A DNA stretch of 23,144 bases from assembly GCA_024643945.1 (NCBI GenBank), contig JAHELX010000023.1:1-23144 (forward strand). Reading direction: 5' to 3'. The notes beneath the pieces were generated by a model. That model was not told where the DNA came from and did not search any database. It saw only the letters and a program-made list of their open reading frames with translations. Position 1 is the stretch's first letter, and the number at the start of each line of letters is the position of its first letter. Positions 14,738-21,890 of this stretch are shown piece after piece. This stretch comes from Anaerolineales bacterium. Its GTDB lineage: Bacteria > Chloroflexota > Anaerolineae > 4572-78 > NAK82. A program made the translations under genes and the position numbers.

Positions 14738-15195
14738 AGTGTTAGCCTTTGATTCTGCTGTTCAAGCCAGTTCTGTAGTTGGTTGATATTCATTCGAGAT
14801 GATACAGTCTTAAAATGCCCACCCGTGTCATCGGTGACTAATGTATAACCTCGTGATCGGGCAATGGCACAGAGCAGAATGTCGAAGCGGTGTTCTTTCC
14901 AATCATTGTCGGATGCCCCTTGAGACTTGAGATCAAGCCAGACGTCGGCCACAGTCTCGGCATCTTTGACGTCGAAGGGAAGCAGCTCGAATCGCGACTC
15001 TTTCACAAGCTGCTGAATCACGTGAATCGCGAAGTCCTCGCCCTTCTCATCTGCGATCTGCCTGATGCGCTCCGCATGTACCAAGGTAGGTACGTAGACC
15101 TGTAAGGCACCTTGCTTAATCTTCTTGGTGAGTTGGTCGCGCAGGGATGGCTTCCAGAGTACATTGGTGTCGATGAGAATGCTGATACCGTTCAT
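14734..15195 (-). CDS. PIN-domain ribonuclease-like protein
   Basis: The 153-residue protein has the PIN-fold acidic residues in order: D9 in 'LIDTNVLW', E42 in 'LVHAERIRQI', D105 in 'EHRFDILLCAIARSRG', and D122/D123 in 'TLVTDDTGGHF'. PIN domains are metal-dependent ribonucleases used by VapC toxins, RNA-processing enzymes and some defence systems. No VapB-like antitoxin is next to it. Instead its start overlaps the stop of an AAA/ABC-type ATPase gene (ATGA at 15195-15192), and its stop overlaps the start of the vWA fusion. This coupling suggests the ATPase is its partner or controller. RNA target and activity are unknown. Confidence 0.88.
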   Translation of the reverse strand: MNGISILIDTNVLWKPSLRDQLTKKIKQGALQVYVPTLVHAERIRQIADEKGEDFAIHVIQQLVKESRFELLPFDVKDAETVADVWLDLKSQGASDNDWKEHRFDILLCAIARSRGYTLVTDDTGGHFKTVSSRMNINQLQNWLEQQNQRLTL

Positions 15196-16541
15196 TGAGA
15201 TTCTTCGTCGTTGGATGCTTCTTTCAGTTCCTGGACGATTTCACTTTCAGATCTTATCTCCCAGCGCCCTGCCTCATTCTTGGTAAACAGAACCAAATCT
15301 CCGCGCTGCAATCCCAGATCTTTGATGACTCCATCGTAGAGTGTGATCTGATCAAGAGAGTTAAGGCGTGATCCCATCTTCGGGCCAACCCGCGTATCTG
15401 GAAAGTAGCGATCCCGCTTCTCGATGGGCAACCGGGTAACCTGAGTGCTCCCTCGCTCGTCTAAAGTCACGTCGAAGAAACTCTCTTCGAACTCGAAGTA
15501 AGGCGAATGAGTCGAGATAAACAACTGACTTAATTTCACATCTGGATCTTGCATTAATTTACGCAAGGCAATGAGTAAGTGTTGTTGATATTGGGGGGAT
15601 AGATTCATCTCCGGCTCTTCGATGGCGATGATCGGATAATCATTCAAGAAAATCTGTCCCAACACCATCAGCAGTTGCTGCGAACCAGATCCCAGGTTCT
15701 CCAACGGCAAGCGCCCCTCGGGGCGAACGAAACCGATGTCTATCCGGTCTGTGGCCGGGTCCAAAGCCACGTCCAGTTCGCCCAGGCTGAAGGGAGGTTC
15801 GGCCAGGATGCGCTTGATCGCCGCCAGCCGGCGCTTTTGGGGAGGATCAGGACTGAGGTAGGCATAGAAGAGAGCCTGTTTCAGATTGTGGTCACTGACC
15901 GGACCCAAATCGTTTCCCTTCCCCTTTTGCTCAACCTGAAAACGGCGAGTGGCCTGGATGATATGGAAACCGGGTAAGATCGAAGACAAATCCCCTGCGG
16001 ATATGTCAAACTGTAATTCCCCTATGTAGCCTCGATGCACATTCCGATATTGTTGGACTTTGCGTTGGGCTTCTGTGGGCAGTGGCAGCAATCCCACTTC
16101 CACTTCGCTTACTATTCGCATCTTAGCAGGAGGAAGGGAATCAAACTGAGAGGCAATTTCCTTACCTGCTGCCCTGATTAAGGCGCCTTGTTCAAGTATA
16201 TACCGTTGATCTAGGGTGACCTCCACCTTCAACCAAATCTTGTTATTACCTCCAAGCCGTAAGAAAGGAGAGCCAAATTCTGCTTCAAATTGTTTCCATT
16301 CAACGATGGGTATGATTCGCGGTCTTCGGTGGCGCAATTCTAAGTCCGATTCCATTTCAGGCTGTTCCGATTGTGCCTTGGAGGGCCTCCCTAGCACCCA
16401 GCGCCACAATGCAAGTGCCTGAAAAATGTTCGATTTGCCAACATCGTTCAGGCCATAGAACACGTTGATCTCCGATAGCCCCTCTACCTCTACATCAGCG
16501 ATGCTTTTGAAGCCTTGAATGTGAAAGCGTTCAATCCGCAT
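15192..16541 (-). CDS. AAA_15/AAA_21-type ATPase (SMC/ABC-like P-loop), partner of PIN protein
   Basis: The 449-residue protein begins MRIERFHIQGFKSI, the usual start of RecF/OLD/AAA_21-like ATPases. Walker A is GLNDVGKS (30-37), the ABC signature-like motif is LGSGSQQ (283-289), Walker B is IIAIEEPE (304-311) and the switch His is H345 in 'FISTHSPYFE'. There is no C-terminal TOPRIM nuclease as in OLD proteins; the protein ends after a short basic-acidic tail. Related ATPases act as sensors or activators for separate nucleases in phage-defence operons. The ATG at 16541 is chosen because GGAGG lies just before it and it starts the domain exactly; an upstream start at 16607 would read through a hairpin region. 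Its stop overlaps the PIN start by ATGA. Confidence 0.9.
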   Translation of the reverse strand: MRIERFHIQGFKSIADVEVEGLSEINVFYGLNDVGKSNIFQALALWRWVLGRPSKAQSEQPEMESDLELRHRRPRIIPIVEWKQFEAEFGSPFLRLGGNNKIWLKVEVTLDQRYILEQGALIRAAGKEIASQFDSLPPAKMRIVSEVEVGLLPLPTEAQRKVQQYRNVHRGYIGELQFDISAGDLSSILPGFHIIQATRRFQVEQKGKGNDLGPVSDHNLKQALFYAYLSPDPPQKRRLAAIKRILAEPPFSLGELDVALDPATDRIDIGFVRPEGRLPLENLGSGSQQLLMVLGQIFLNDYPIIAIEEPEMNLSPQYQQHLLIALRKLMQDPDVKLSQLFISTHSPYFEFEESFFDVTLDERGSTQVTRLPIEKRDRYFPDTRVGPKMGSRLNSLDQITLYDGVIKDLGLQRGDLVLFTKNEAGRWEIRSESEIVQELKEASNDEESQ

Positions 16542-16566
16542 CAAATGCCTCCTCGGCTCAACGCAG

Positions 16567-16627
16567 CGGATAAGCAACGGATAAACGGATAGGCCAGTCC
16601 AGCACACAAAGTTTATCCGCTTATCCG
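16567..16627. repeat. CGGATAA repeat hairpin upstream of the AAA ATPase gene
   Basis: CGGATAAG (16567-16574) and CGGATAAA (16578-16585) pair perfectly with CTTATCCG (16620-16627) and TTTATCCG (16612-16619). This gives a 16-bp stem with a 3-base bulge and a 26-base loop. A third copy, CGGATAGG (16586-16593), lies in the loop, and CCTATCC follows outside. It occupies most of the gap between the second DUF4230 gene and the ATPase gene. It could be an attenuator, a protein-binding array, or a transposed repeat. Confidence 0.65.
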
Positions 16628-16654
16628 ATCCCTATCCACTGCCCTTTTGCCCCC

Positions 16655-17290
16655 TTAATTAACAACCACTTGCACCTCGGTGAAACCTAATGAGCGCAGA
16701 AAATTCTCGAAAAAAAGCTGGCCATACCTGGCAGCATTTTCCAGTACCTCGGCCTCAATGGCTGACTCTCGGATCGCATCTTTGGCCATCTGGCGCGTCT
16801 CCCCTTCCAAAGTGAGGTCATGGGAGATCAACAGCCCCTTCTCATAGTGGACAATGTGCGTTTGCTTCTCATCTATGCTGACAGACAGAATCTCGGGCGG
16901 TGGCAGGTGCAGTTGCACGCGGGAACCGTCAGTCCAGAGATCACCTTCTTCGAGCCTGCTTAGATCGAAACCGGCCTTGACATCACCGTAGGCAAGCATA
17001 ATGACCTGCTCCTTGGATCCCAGCCACTGTCGAAAGTCATCTGGCACACGCTCATTTTGAACCTCGGCCACGGCATGATATTCGACCGTCGCCAATTCGG
17101 CAGCAGCGCGGATGCTTGTAATGGTTACCACCGGCGACGGTAATGGTGTTGGAGTTGGCGCCGGCGGTGGAGGAGAAGGCCGGGTAATAACGAGACGAGC
17201 GATCACCGCCAGGAGTACAATAATGACAGCTAAAGAAAGACAGCCCATACTCCGGCCTATACGATTTCTCCAGCTATCGCTATCCGCCAT
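16655..17290 (-). CDS. DUF4230 protein, single-pass, shorter copy
   Basis: The 211-residue protein has a TM helix (about 15-35), a short Pro-Thr linker (PSPPPPAPTPTPLPSP) and a DUF4230 domain to the end: 'ITSIRAAAELATVEYHAVAEVQ', 'VIMLAYGDVKAGFDLSRLEEGDLW', 'QLHLPPPEILSVSIDEKQTHI' and 'GQLFFENFLRSLGFTEVQVVV'. The family has no established function. The domain is expected outside the membrane. The ATG at 17290 is preferred over a TTG four codons upstream because GAGGTG lies just before it. It overlaps the end of the longer DUF4230 gene by 11 bases, so the pair is translationally coupled and may form a heteromer. Confidence 0.88.
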   Translation of the reverse strand: MADSDSWRNRIGRSMGCLSLAVIIVLLAVIARLVITRPSPPPPAPTPTPLPSPVVTITSIRAAAELATVEYHAVAEVQNERVPDDFRQWLGSKEQVIMLAYGDVKAGFDLSRLEEGDLWTDGSRVQLHLPPPEILSVSIDEKQTHIVHYEKGLLISHDLTLEGETRQMAKDAIRESAIEAEVLENAARYGQLFFENFLRSLGFTEVQVVVN

Positions 17291-18038
17291 CTTGCACCTC
17301 AATTCGGACCTCGGCGAATCCCAGCGAGTGCAGAAAAGACTCCAGGTAGAGCGTGCCGAACTCTTCAGCCTTAGAAAGAACCTGGTGCTCCAGAGCCCAA
17401 TCCAGCAATGCCTGCTCGGCGCGACGGCGGGCCTCTGTCTCCAGATTCGGGTCGGGCGCCACCAGGAACCCGGTTTCTCGTTCGTAGACGTACGTGTTCT
17501 CGTTGTCCACCCGGCTGTAGAGGATTTCGGGTGGCGGCAATTTAAGAGTTACGCTATTGCCTTGCACGACGATATCGCTGGCCTTGACCTGTGTCAAATC
17601 AAATCCGGCGACCACCTCGCCGGCGGCGACAAGCAACAGCTTGTCGGTACCAAACATCTGCTGCCACAGACTGTTGGGTTCCCGCTCCAGGTCAACCACG
17701 GTCTGCATCACATATTGGGCTGTTTCCAGCCGTCCCAGCGCCCTGACCTTGGTGATCACGACGACAGGTGTAGGGGTGGGCGTGGGCGTCGACGTGGGCG
17801 TGGCGGTTGGCGTATCGGTTGGCCCAGGCGTCACCGTCGGCGTGGGAGTCAGCGTGGGGGTTTTGGTGTGTATGATGGGCCGGGTAGCAGTAGCAGTAGC
17901 CGACATCTGGTCAGCAACCTCCGGCGCTGGGGGACTCCCCCCAGCCCCCAGTATTGCGGCGGCGACGGAAATGATCACGCCTACAACTGCCAGGGCGAGT
18001 ACAGCGATCTGCCACGTAGGCCAACGACGTTCTTCCAC
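17280..18038 (-). CDS. DUF4230 protein with long Thr-Pro linker
   Basis: The protein is 252 residues from a GTG at 18038, which has CGAGGA 6-7 bp before it and lies two bases after the GNAT stop codon. An ATG at 18101 in the same frame would overlap the acetyltransferase gene. A TM helix (about 9-32) is followed by a ~45-residue linker almost wholly of Thr and Pro repeats (TPTLTPTPTVTPGPTDTPTA and onward). Then comes a DUF4230 domain ('VITKVRALGRLETAQYVMQTVV', 'LLLVAAGEVVAGFDLTQVKASDI', 'LKLPPPEILYSRVDNENTYVY'). Thr-Pro linkers of this kind commonly space extracellular domains in Chloroflexota and are often glycosylated. It overlaps the next DUF4230 gene by 11 bases. The family has no known activity. 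Confidence 0.86.
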   Translation of the reverse strand: MEERRWPTWQIAVLALAVVGVIISVAAAILGAGGSPPAPEVADQMSATATATRPIIHTKTPTLTPTPTVTPGPTDTPTATPTSTPTPTPTPVVVITKVRALGRLETAQYVMQTVVDLEREPNSLWQQMFGTDKLLLVAAGEVVAGFDLTQVKASDIVVQGNSVTLKLPPPEILYSRVDNENTYVYERETGFLVAPDPNLETEARRRAEQALLDWALEHQVLSKAEEFGTLYLESFLHSLGFAEVRIEVQDGG

Positions 18039-18040
18039 GA

Positions 18041-18589
18041 TTATCCTCGGAAAATGTACAAAGCTCCATCTGGGTGAAATGCTTCTCGTGTGATTGCGCA
18101 ATATACGACATCAAGACCATAGTAGCGCGCCATTTTCTGGTAGTGCATGCCCATCTTCTCCATCACGCGGCGAGAAGCGATATTATCAGGATGAGCAAGT
18201 GCAATGATGCGATCGAGTTCGAGTTCCTGGAAGCCATATCTGAGGCTGGCCTTTGCCGCTTCGGTAGCCAAACCTCTGCCCCAATATGGCTGCGCGAGCA
18301 AATAGAGCACTTCCACTTCAAGGGTGGTGTCCATAGACTTCAGACCACACCAGCCAATCATTGCTTCATTTGCTTTGCATTCTACCGCCCACCATCCGAA
18401 GCCATGTTGTTCCCAGTGGTCTATGATGGTCTTCAGAGTTGCTTCTGTCTGCTCCTTTGCCCGAGGGGTTCCACCTGGCAGATACCGCATGACATCAGGG
18501 TCGCCGAGCATACCATAGAGATGTTCCAGGTCATCCGGCACAAAAGCACGGAGTCTCAGACGATTGGTCTCAATGGTGGGAATCTTCAT
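18041..18589 (-). CDS. GNAT N-acetyltransferase, RimJ/RimL type
   Basis: The 182-residue protein has the RimJ/RimL (Acetyltransf_3) pattern: 'IETNRLRLRAFVPDDLEHLYGMLGDPDVMRYLP' at the N-terminus and 'IGWCGLKSMDTTLEVEVLYLLAQPYWGRGLATEAAKA' across the acetyl-CoA-binding loop (Q/RxxGxG/A form YWGRGLATEA). Then comes 'LDRIIALAHPDNIASRRVMEKMGM'. It transfers an acetyl group to an amine, possibly a protein N-terminus or small molecule. The last codons run into the ribosome binding site of the DUF4230 gene, which starts two bases later. Function within this operon is not evident. No strong ribosome binding site precedes its ATG. Confidence 0.93.
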   Translation of the reverse strand: MKIPTIETNRLRLRAFVPDDLEHLYGMLGDPDVMRYLPGGTPRAKEQTEATLKTIIDHWEQHGFGWWAVECKANEAMIGWCGLKSMDTTLEVEVLYLLAQPYWGRGLATEAAKASLRYGFQELELDRIIALAHPDNIASRRVMEKMGMHYQKMARYYGLDVVYCAITREAFHPDGALYIFRG

Positions 18590-18678
18590 AGTTCAGCCGT
18601 GACCGTCAGTGAGCGTGGTACAGCAGATGCCGGACAGAAGCGGGGGTAGAATGCTTTGTAGCACAATATAAGCACCCC

Positions 18679-19875
18679 CTACTGAGCGATGTTCAAGTCA
18701 AACCAGCGGAGCAAGGCCAGCAACACCTCCCGGTCGGGGTTGCGCATGGCGGTGGTCCGCTCGACGATGGGAGTGACGCCATTGGCCTGCCATTCCATGA
18801 AGGGGCTGCCCGGCTGCTCGACGCTGATCTGGCCGCTGACAGGACGCAGGCCGTAGCCCACTGCCTTCCCCTGAACATCCGGGGATAGCAGGTACTTCTC
18901 AAACTCCAGGGCGGCGTTCTTCTCCAGAGCCGTCGTCTCCGGGCCGATCCAGACGGTAAAGGGGAAATCGAACCAGGTGACGTACTTGGGGTACAGGATG
19001 CGCAGTGGCTCCCAGCGGTTCATGCTGCCTGCCATATTGATGAGCAAATCGCTCTCCAGCAGTTGGCCGCCATCGCCAGCCGAGTAACCGAAGAGGGCCA
19101 GGTTTTCGCCGGGATAAGCCCCCAGGCTAGAGTAGTCACTGACGGAGCCCATCAACTCTTTGAGCCATGCCTGGAACTCAGGATTGGTCACATCGTCCAC
19201 GCTGATGGCGGGCTTATCGTAATATTCGCCAGCGGCGCTGACCATAGCTGCCAGGCCGCCGATGTTCTTCCGCGGGTGGGGCACGATGAGCTTGAAATAA
19301 CCCCATTCACCGCTGCCACCGATCTCGCGCCAGCCGCCAGGGGCAATGGCCGCGTCGTGAATGGTCAGCCAGTTGATGTCACCGTAGGTCTTTTCCAGCA
19401 CGGCGGCACGGCTCTCATAGATACCCCAGGCGAAGAGAGAAATGGCAATCGGCCGGGCGCGATACTCGCCGTCGGTGAGGAACACGTCGCGGCCCAGCTT
19501 GGTCTTGTACGTCGCGTTGACCAGCTCGACCAGATAGCGGCTGTCGGGGATCCAGGCAGTCGGGAAGGGATCCATCTCCTCCCGCTCATAGCGCCCCATC
19601 GCCGCCAGACCATCCATGGCGACGACAGTCGCTCGAATGGGATGCCCCTCCACTGTGTGGCCCTCAGCGTTGAACTGCCTGGCGGCCTCGCCGACCCACG
19701 GTTCCACGGAAAGTGCAGCCACGATGGTCACATCCACCGGCTCGTTTCCGTCGGTGGAGGAAGTAACAGGCCCTGCTTCCTGAGGACCTAACAGCAGAAA
19801 CGCGGCCACACCGGCCAAGATCACCATCAGGGCCAGTCCGATAATGACGAAGAAGATTGTACGTGTCCGACTCAT
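18679..19875 (-). CDS. membrane-anchored solute-binding-like protein, paralogue of the vWA fusion N-terminal half
   Basis: The 398-residue protein from ATG at 19875 has a TM helix (about 6-30, 'IFFVIIGLALMVILAGVAAFLLLG'), then an ABC-type extracellular solute-binding fold. It shares motifs in the same order with the fusion at 13028-14737: 'AWIPDSRYLVELVNATY' versus 'AIVPDSSVWLDVLDRTY', and 'GGLAAMVSAAGEYY' versus 'SGLLATLAEFYAGAG', and both end in a C-terminal segment resembling 'VQGKAVGYGLRP'. It lacks the vWA domain. The ATG at 19995 would add 40 residues that read through a 10-bp hairpin and has no ribosome binding site; ATG 19875 has CAGGA 8 bp upstream. No ABC permease is nearby, so a sensing role with PspA and the fusion is possible. 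Confidence 0.88.
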   Translation of the reverse strand: MSRTRTIFFVIIGLALMVILAGVAAFLLLGPQEAGPVTSSTDGNEPVDVTIVAALSVEPWVGEAARQFNAEGHTVEGHPIRATVVAMDGLAAMGRYEREEMDPFPTAWIPDSRYLVELVNATYKTKLGRDVFLTDGEYRARPIAISLFAWGIYESRAAVLEKTYGDINWLTIHDAAIAPGGWREIGGSGEWGYFKLIVPHPRKNIGGLAAMVSAAGEYYDKPAISVDDVTNPEFQAWLKELMGSVSDYSSLGAYPGENLALFGYSAGDGGQLLESDLLINMAGSMNRWEPLRILYPKYVTWFDFPFTVWIGPETTALEKNAALEFEKYLLSPDVQGKAVGYGLRPVSGQISVEQPGSPFMEWQANGVTPIVERTTAMRNPDREVLLALLRWFDLNIAQ

Positions 19876-19906
19876 AGGAGTATTCCTGACCAAGTCTTTC
19901 CAGTCA

Positions 19907-19930
19907 GGGAGCAGACCTTTGTCTGCTCCC
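19907..19930. promoter_or_regulatory. perfect 10-bp hairpin in the leader of the solute-binding-like gene
   Basis: GGGAGCAGAC (19907-19916) and GTCTGCTCCC (19921-19930) are exact complements around a 4-base loop, 31 bp before the chosen ATG (19875). It lies in the presumed 5' leader and could control transcription or translation. No T-run follows. Confidence 0.55.
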
Positions 19931-20053
19931 CGTATGGCTCTATCTTCTGGCTCTTCAGCATTTTCCGTAGAAGTGACCAAATACCAGGGCGTCATTCACT
20001 GACACTCTACCGGAAATGGGATTTTCCACGACCATGCCTGAAGGCCCTTTGTT

Positions 20054-20074
20054 ATACCCAACGCATGTGGGTAT
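20054..20074 (-). terminator. possible hairpin terminator after pspA
   Basis: ATACCCA (20054-20060) and TGGGTAT (20068-20074) form a 7-bp stem with a 7-base loop, ~48 bp after the pspA stop. There is no T-run, so it is a weak candidate. Confidence 0.3.
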
Positions 20075-20121
20075 TATCTTGTGGGAGGGCAGATATGTAG
20101 TACCAGGATTTGTATACCTTG

Positions 20122-20802
20122 TTATTCGCCCAATCCCAGGCGGCGCTTGCGCTCGACGAGTTGATCTTCCAGGCGCGCTTTGCCAAGAACTTCGTCTAGC
20201 TGGCCCTCCAGGCTGGTCGACTCCAGCTCCATCTCGGCGTCGGCTCGATCCAGGCGGGCGCGGATCTGCTCGCCGGCGCGGGCAATGTCTGAATCGCCGA
20301 TGCCCTGCAGATCATCCAGCGAGCGGATGGTCTTGGCAGCGATTTCTTTGCTCTTGGCCAACTCCAACAGAGCCAGCAGGTGCTCGCGTTCTTGCTTGAT
20401 AGTCGTTAGCTTGGCTTCAAGCTTAAGCCGTGCATCACCCAGCTTGTCGGCCTCAATCTGTTGCTTTTCCCATTGCTCTTTATACTCCTGGGCCAGTTCG
20501 GACTTGGAATTGTATTGCGACTGGGCGGCTATGGCCAGGTCTTCCTTGCCCAGCTTAAGCAGCCGGTCAATGTCAGCGTCCAACTGGTCAGCCTCTGCCT
20601 GGAACAATTCATATTTGCGCTTGAGTGTCTTCACCTGGCCACGCACGGTCACCAGCGCGTCTTGCAGGTCATCCAGGTTATCCTCAGCCTGCCGGATGTA
20701 TTCATCCAGTACTGCGACCGAATTGGCCTTGAGCGCCCTATCGACCAGCGCATGCAAATTGGCCGAGATCAAGGTTTGTACTTTGCCGAGCAGTGAAGCC
20801 AT
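20122..20802 (-). CDS. pspA: phage shock protein A / IM30 (ESCRT-III-like membrane protein)
   Basis: The 226-residue protein follows the PspA/IM30/Vipp1 pattern. It begins with an amphipathic N-terminal helix (MASLLGKVQTLISANLHALVDRA), then 'DEYIRQAEDNLDDLQDAL' and a long alpha-helical hairpin ('KRKYELFQAEADQLDADIDRLLKLGKEDLA', 'LEAKLTTIKQEREHLLALLELAKSKE'). PspA proteins bind stressed inner membranes and build ESCRT-III-like assemblies that repair or remodel them. The ATG at 20802 has a strong AAGGAGGA. It lies upstream of the solute-binding-like protein on the same strand, with 246 bp between them. With the vWA fusion and the two-TM coiled-coil protein it may form an envelope-stress set. 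No PspB/C/F homologue is present. Confidence 0.93.
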   Translation of the reverse strand: MASLLGKVQTLISANLHALVDRALKANSVAVLDEYIRQAEDNLDDLQDALVTVRGQVKTLKRKYELFQAEADQLDADIDRLLKLGKEDLAIAAQSQYNSKSELAQEYKEQWEKQQIEADKLGDARLKLEAKLTTIKQEREHLLALLELAKSKEIAAKTIRSLDDLQGIGDSDIARAGEQIRARLDRADAEMELESTSLEGQLDEVLGKARLEDQLVERKRRLGLGE

Positions 20803-21221
20803 ATTACAGATCCTCCTTGTAGATCATACGATGGATTCCGCCAAACGTTGGTTTAATCTTACCACAACCTGTCTGAAAATTCCAGACCTGCGTCTGACCT
20901 CGTGCTGACGCAACGGAATGAATGTTAAGCAGTTAAACAGAGGGGACTACGTGATCGCAGGTCGCAAAAAAACCACAAAACCACAAAGTCACAAAGTTTT
21001 AATAGTTTTTTCTTTGTGCCTTTGCGTCCTCCCCAAGGGGAACCTATAGGTTGCGGTTAACCTTTTTGCCTATTAAGCAACAACTTAATGGATAAGGTGC
21101 TAAAGAAGAATCATCAGTGCCCCGTCAGAGTAGTTTCGCCCGTAGGTCCCTTTCAGGGAATAAGTCAGATATGGCCTTCATGGGGCAACTTTCGCCATAT
21201 CACAATCCCTATAACGGGAGA
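20803..21221. other. 419-bp intergenic region with dense palindromes, no gene seen
   Basis: No coding sequence is supported. Visible structures are the CAAAG hairpin (20984-21024), a CCCC-AA-GGGG inverted repeat (21031-21040), a 12-bp perfect palindrome AACCTATAGGTT (21041-21052), the palindrome GGTTAACC (21055-21062), TCCCT/AGGGA (21147-21159), and GATATGGC/GCCATATC with an 18-base loop (21168-21201). The pspA ribosome binding site is at the left end; its promoter could not be fixed. Confidence 0.6.
20984..21024 (-). terminator. CAAAG-repeat hairpin, terminator-like on the minus strand
   Basis: CAAAGTCACAAAG (20984-20996) pairs at 12 of 13 positions with CTTTGTGCCTTTG (21012-21024) around a 15-base A/T loop. 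On the minus strand it is followed by T-rich sequence including a run of seven T (20966-20972). It could end transcripts coming from the PAP2-like gene ~200 bp upstream. Confidence 0.45.
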
Positions 21222-21890
21222 CTAGCTACCATCAACTATTAAGGCGTATGACGAGAGGCCGATCAGCATCAAGAGGGCAATAACTGTGCCCACCAGGCAA
21301 CCGGCTGTCACCTGCCTGAAGGTGTGCCGGCGCAGGCGGACCCGGGACCAACCAACCAGAGGCACAAGCAAAGTGATCGTAATAGGCCACATCGTAGTCC
21401 CGCCAATCGCAACAGCCGTGGCGGCTGCGGCCGATATCGTGGCGCTGTGAAAGCTAATCTGCCAAAAGAGTGTCACCAGACTCAAGACCCCAATCTGGAA
21501 CAGCGCGACCATCAGAAAAAAGTCGAGAGCGCGGGGCGCGCCCCAATTGTGAAGCAAAATGATACAAATGAGCAGCCAGGCCATCATGACGCCCAGGGGC
21601 TTTAAACGAGCCTGGCGATGCGGCATGTGAATGTCGGCCAGCTCACCGCGGCGAACCAGCCAGATAACATAGGCTAAAGGTGGCAATGAGGCCAACGGCA
21701 AAGCCAATAACAACCAATGCCAGAGCACCCCTGGCTCGGGAGTGATAAAATTAACGAAGCCGACAGCCAAAAAAGTGGCGACTACCGGGGGGCTGAGGAC
21801 ATTAGAGACCCAACGAGCTATCGCTTCATCGTGAGCTCTCAACCAGTAGATCTTGTTTTTTAAAGAACGAACCACGGAGAACCCAGACAC
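21222..21890 (-). CDS. PAP2-superfamily-like membrane protein
   Basis: The 222-residue protein has about five to six TM helices and PAP2-like motifs: 'HRQARLKP' (91-98) for the first, 'FWQISFHSATISAAAATA' (142-159) with H148 for the second, and 'GWSRVRLRRHTFRQVTAG' (180-197) with S182, R183 and H189 for the third. PAP2 enzymes remove phosphate from lipid phosphates such as phosphatidate or undecaprenyl pyrophosphate. The canonical HxxxD pair reads H189-TFR-Q193, so the Asp is replaced by Gln, and the first motif lacks a clean K-x6-R-P. Activity is therefore uncertain. It is separated from pspA by the palindrome-rich region and looks monocistronic. Confidence 0.8.
   Translation of the reverse strand: MSGFSVVRSLKNKIYWLRAHDEAIARWVSNVLSPPVVATFLAVGFVNFITPEPGVLWHWLLLALPLASLPPLAYVIWLVRRGELADIHMPHRQARLKPLGVMMAWLLICIILLHNWGAPRALDFFLMVALFQIGVLSLVTLFWQISFHSATISAAAATAVAIGGTTMWPITITLLVPLVGWSRVRLRRHTFRQVTAGCLVGTVIALLMLIGLSSYALIVDGS

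Noticed and set aside
14734..15195. PIN gene as a VapC toxin of a VapBC pair
   Set aside because: No small antitoxin gene lies beside it; both neighbours overlap it and are a large ATPase and a membrane vWA protein.
15192..16541. OLD-family nuclease
   Set aside because: The ATPase core fits but no TOPRIM domain follows; the protein ends about 100 residues after Walker B.
17770..17880. Low-complexity GGCGT/GGTGT tract looking like a satellite or CRISPR
   Set aside because: It is the coding sequence of a Thr-Pro linker in the DUF4230 protein; there are no spacers or regular repeats.
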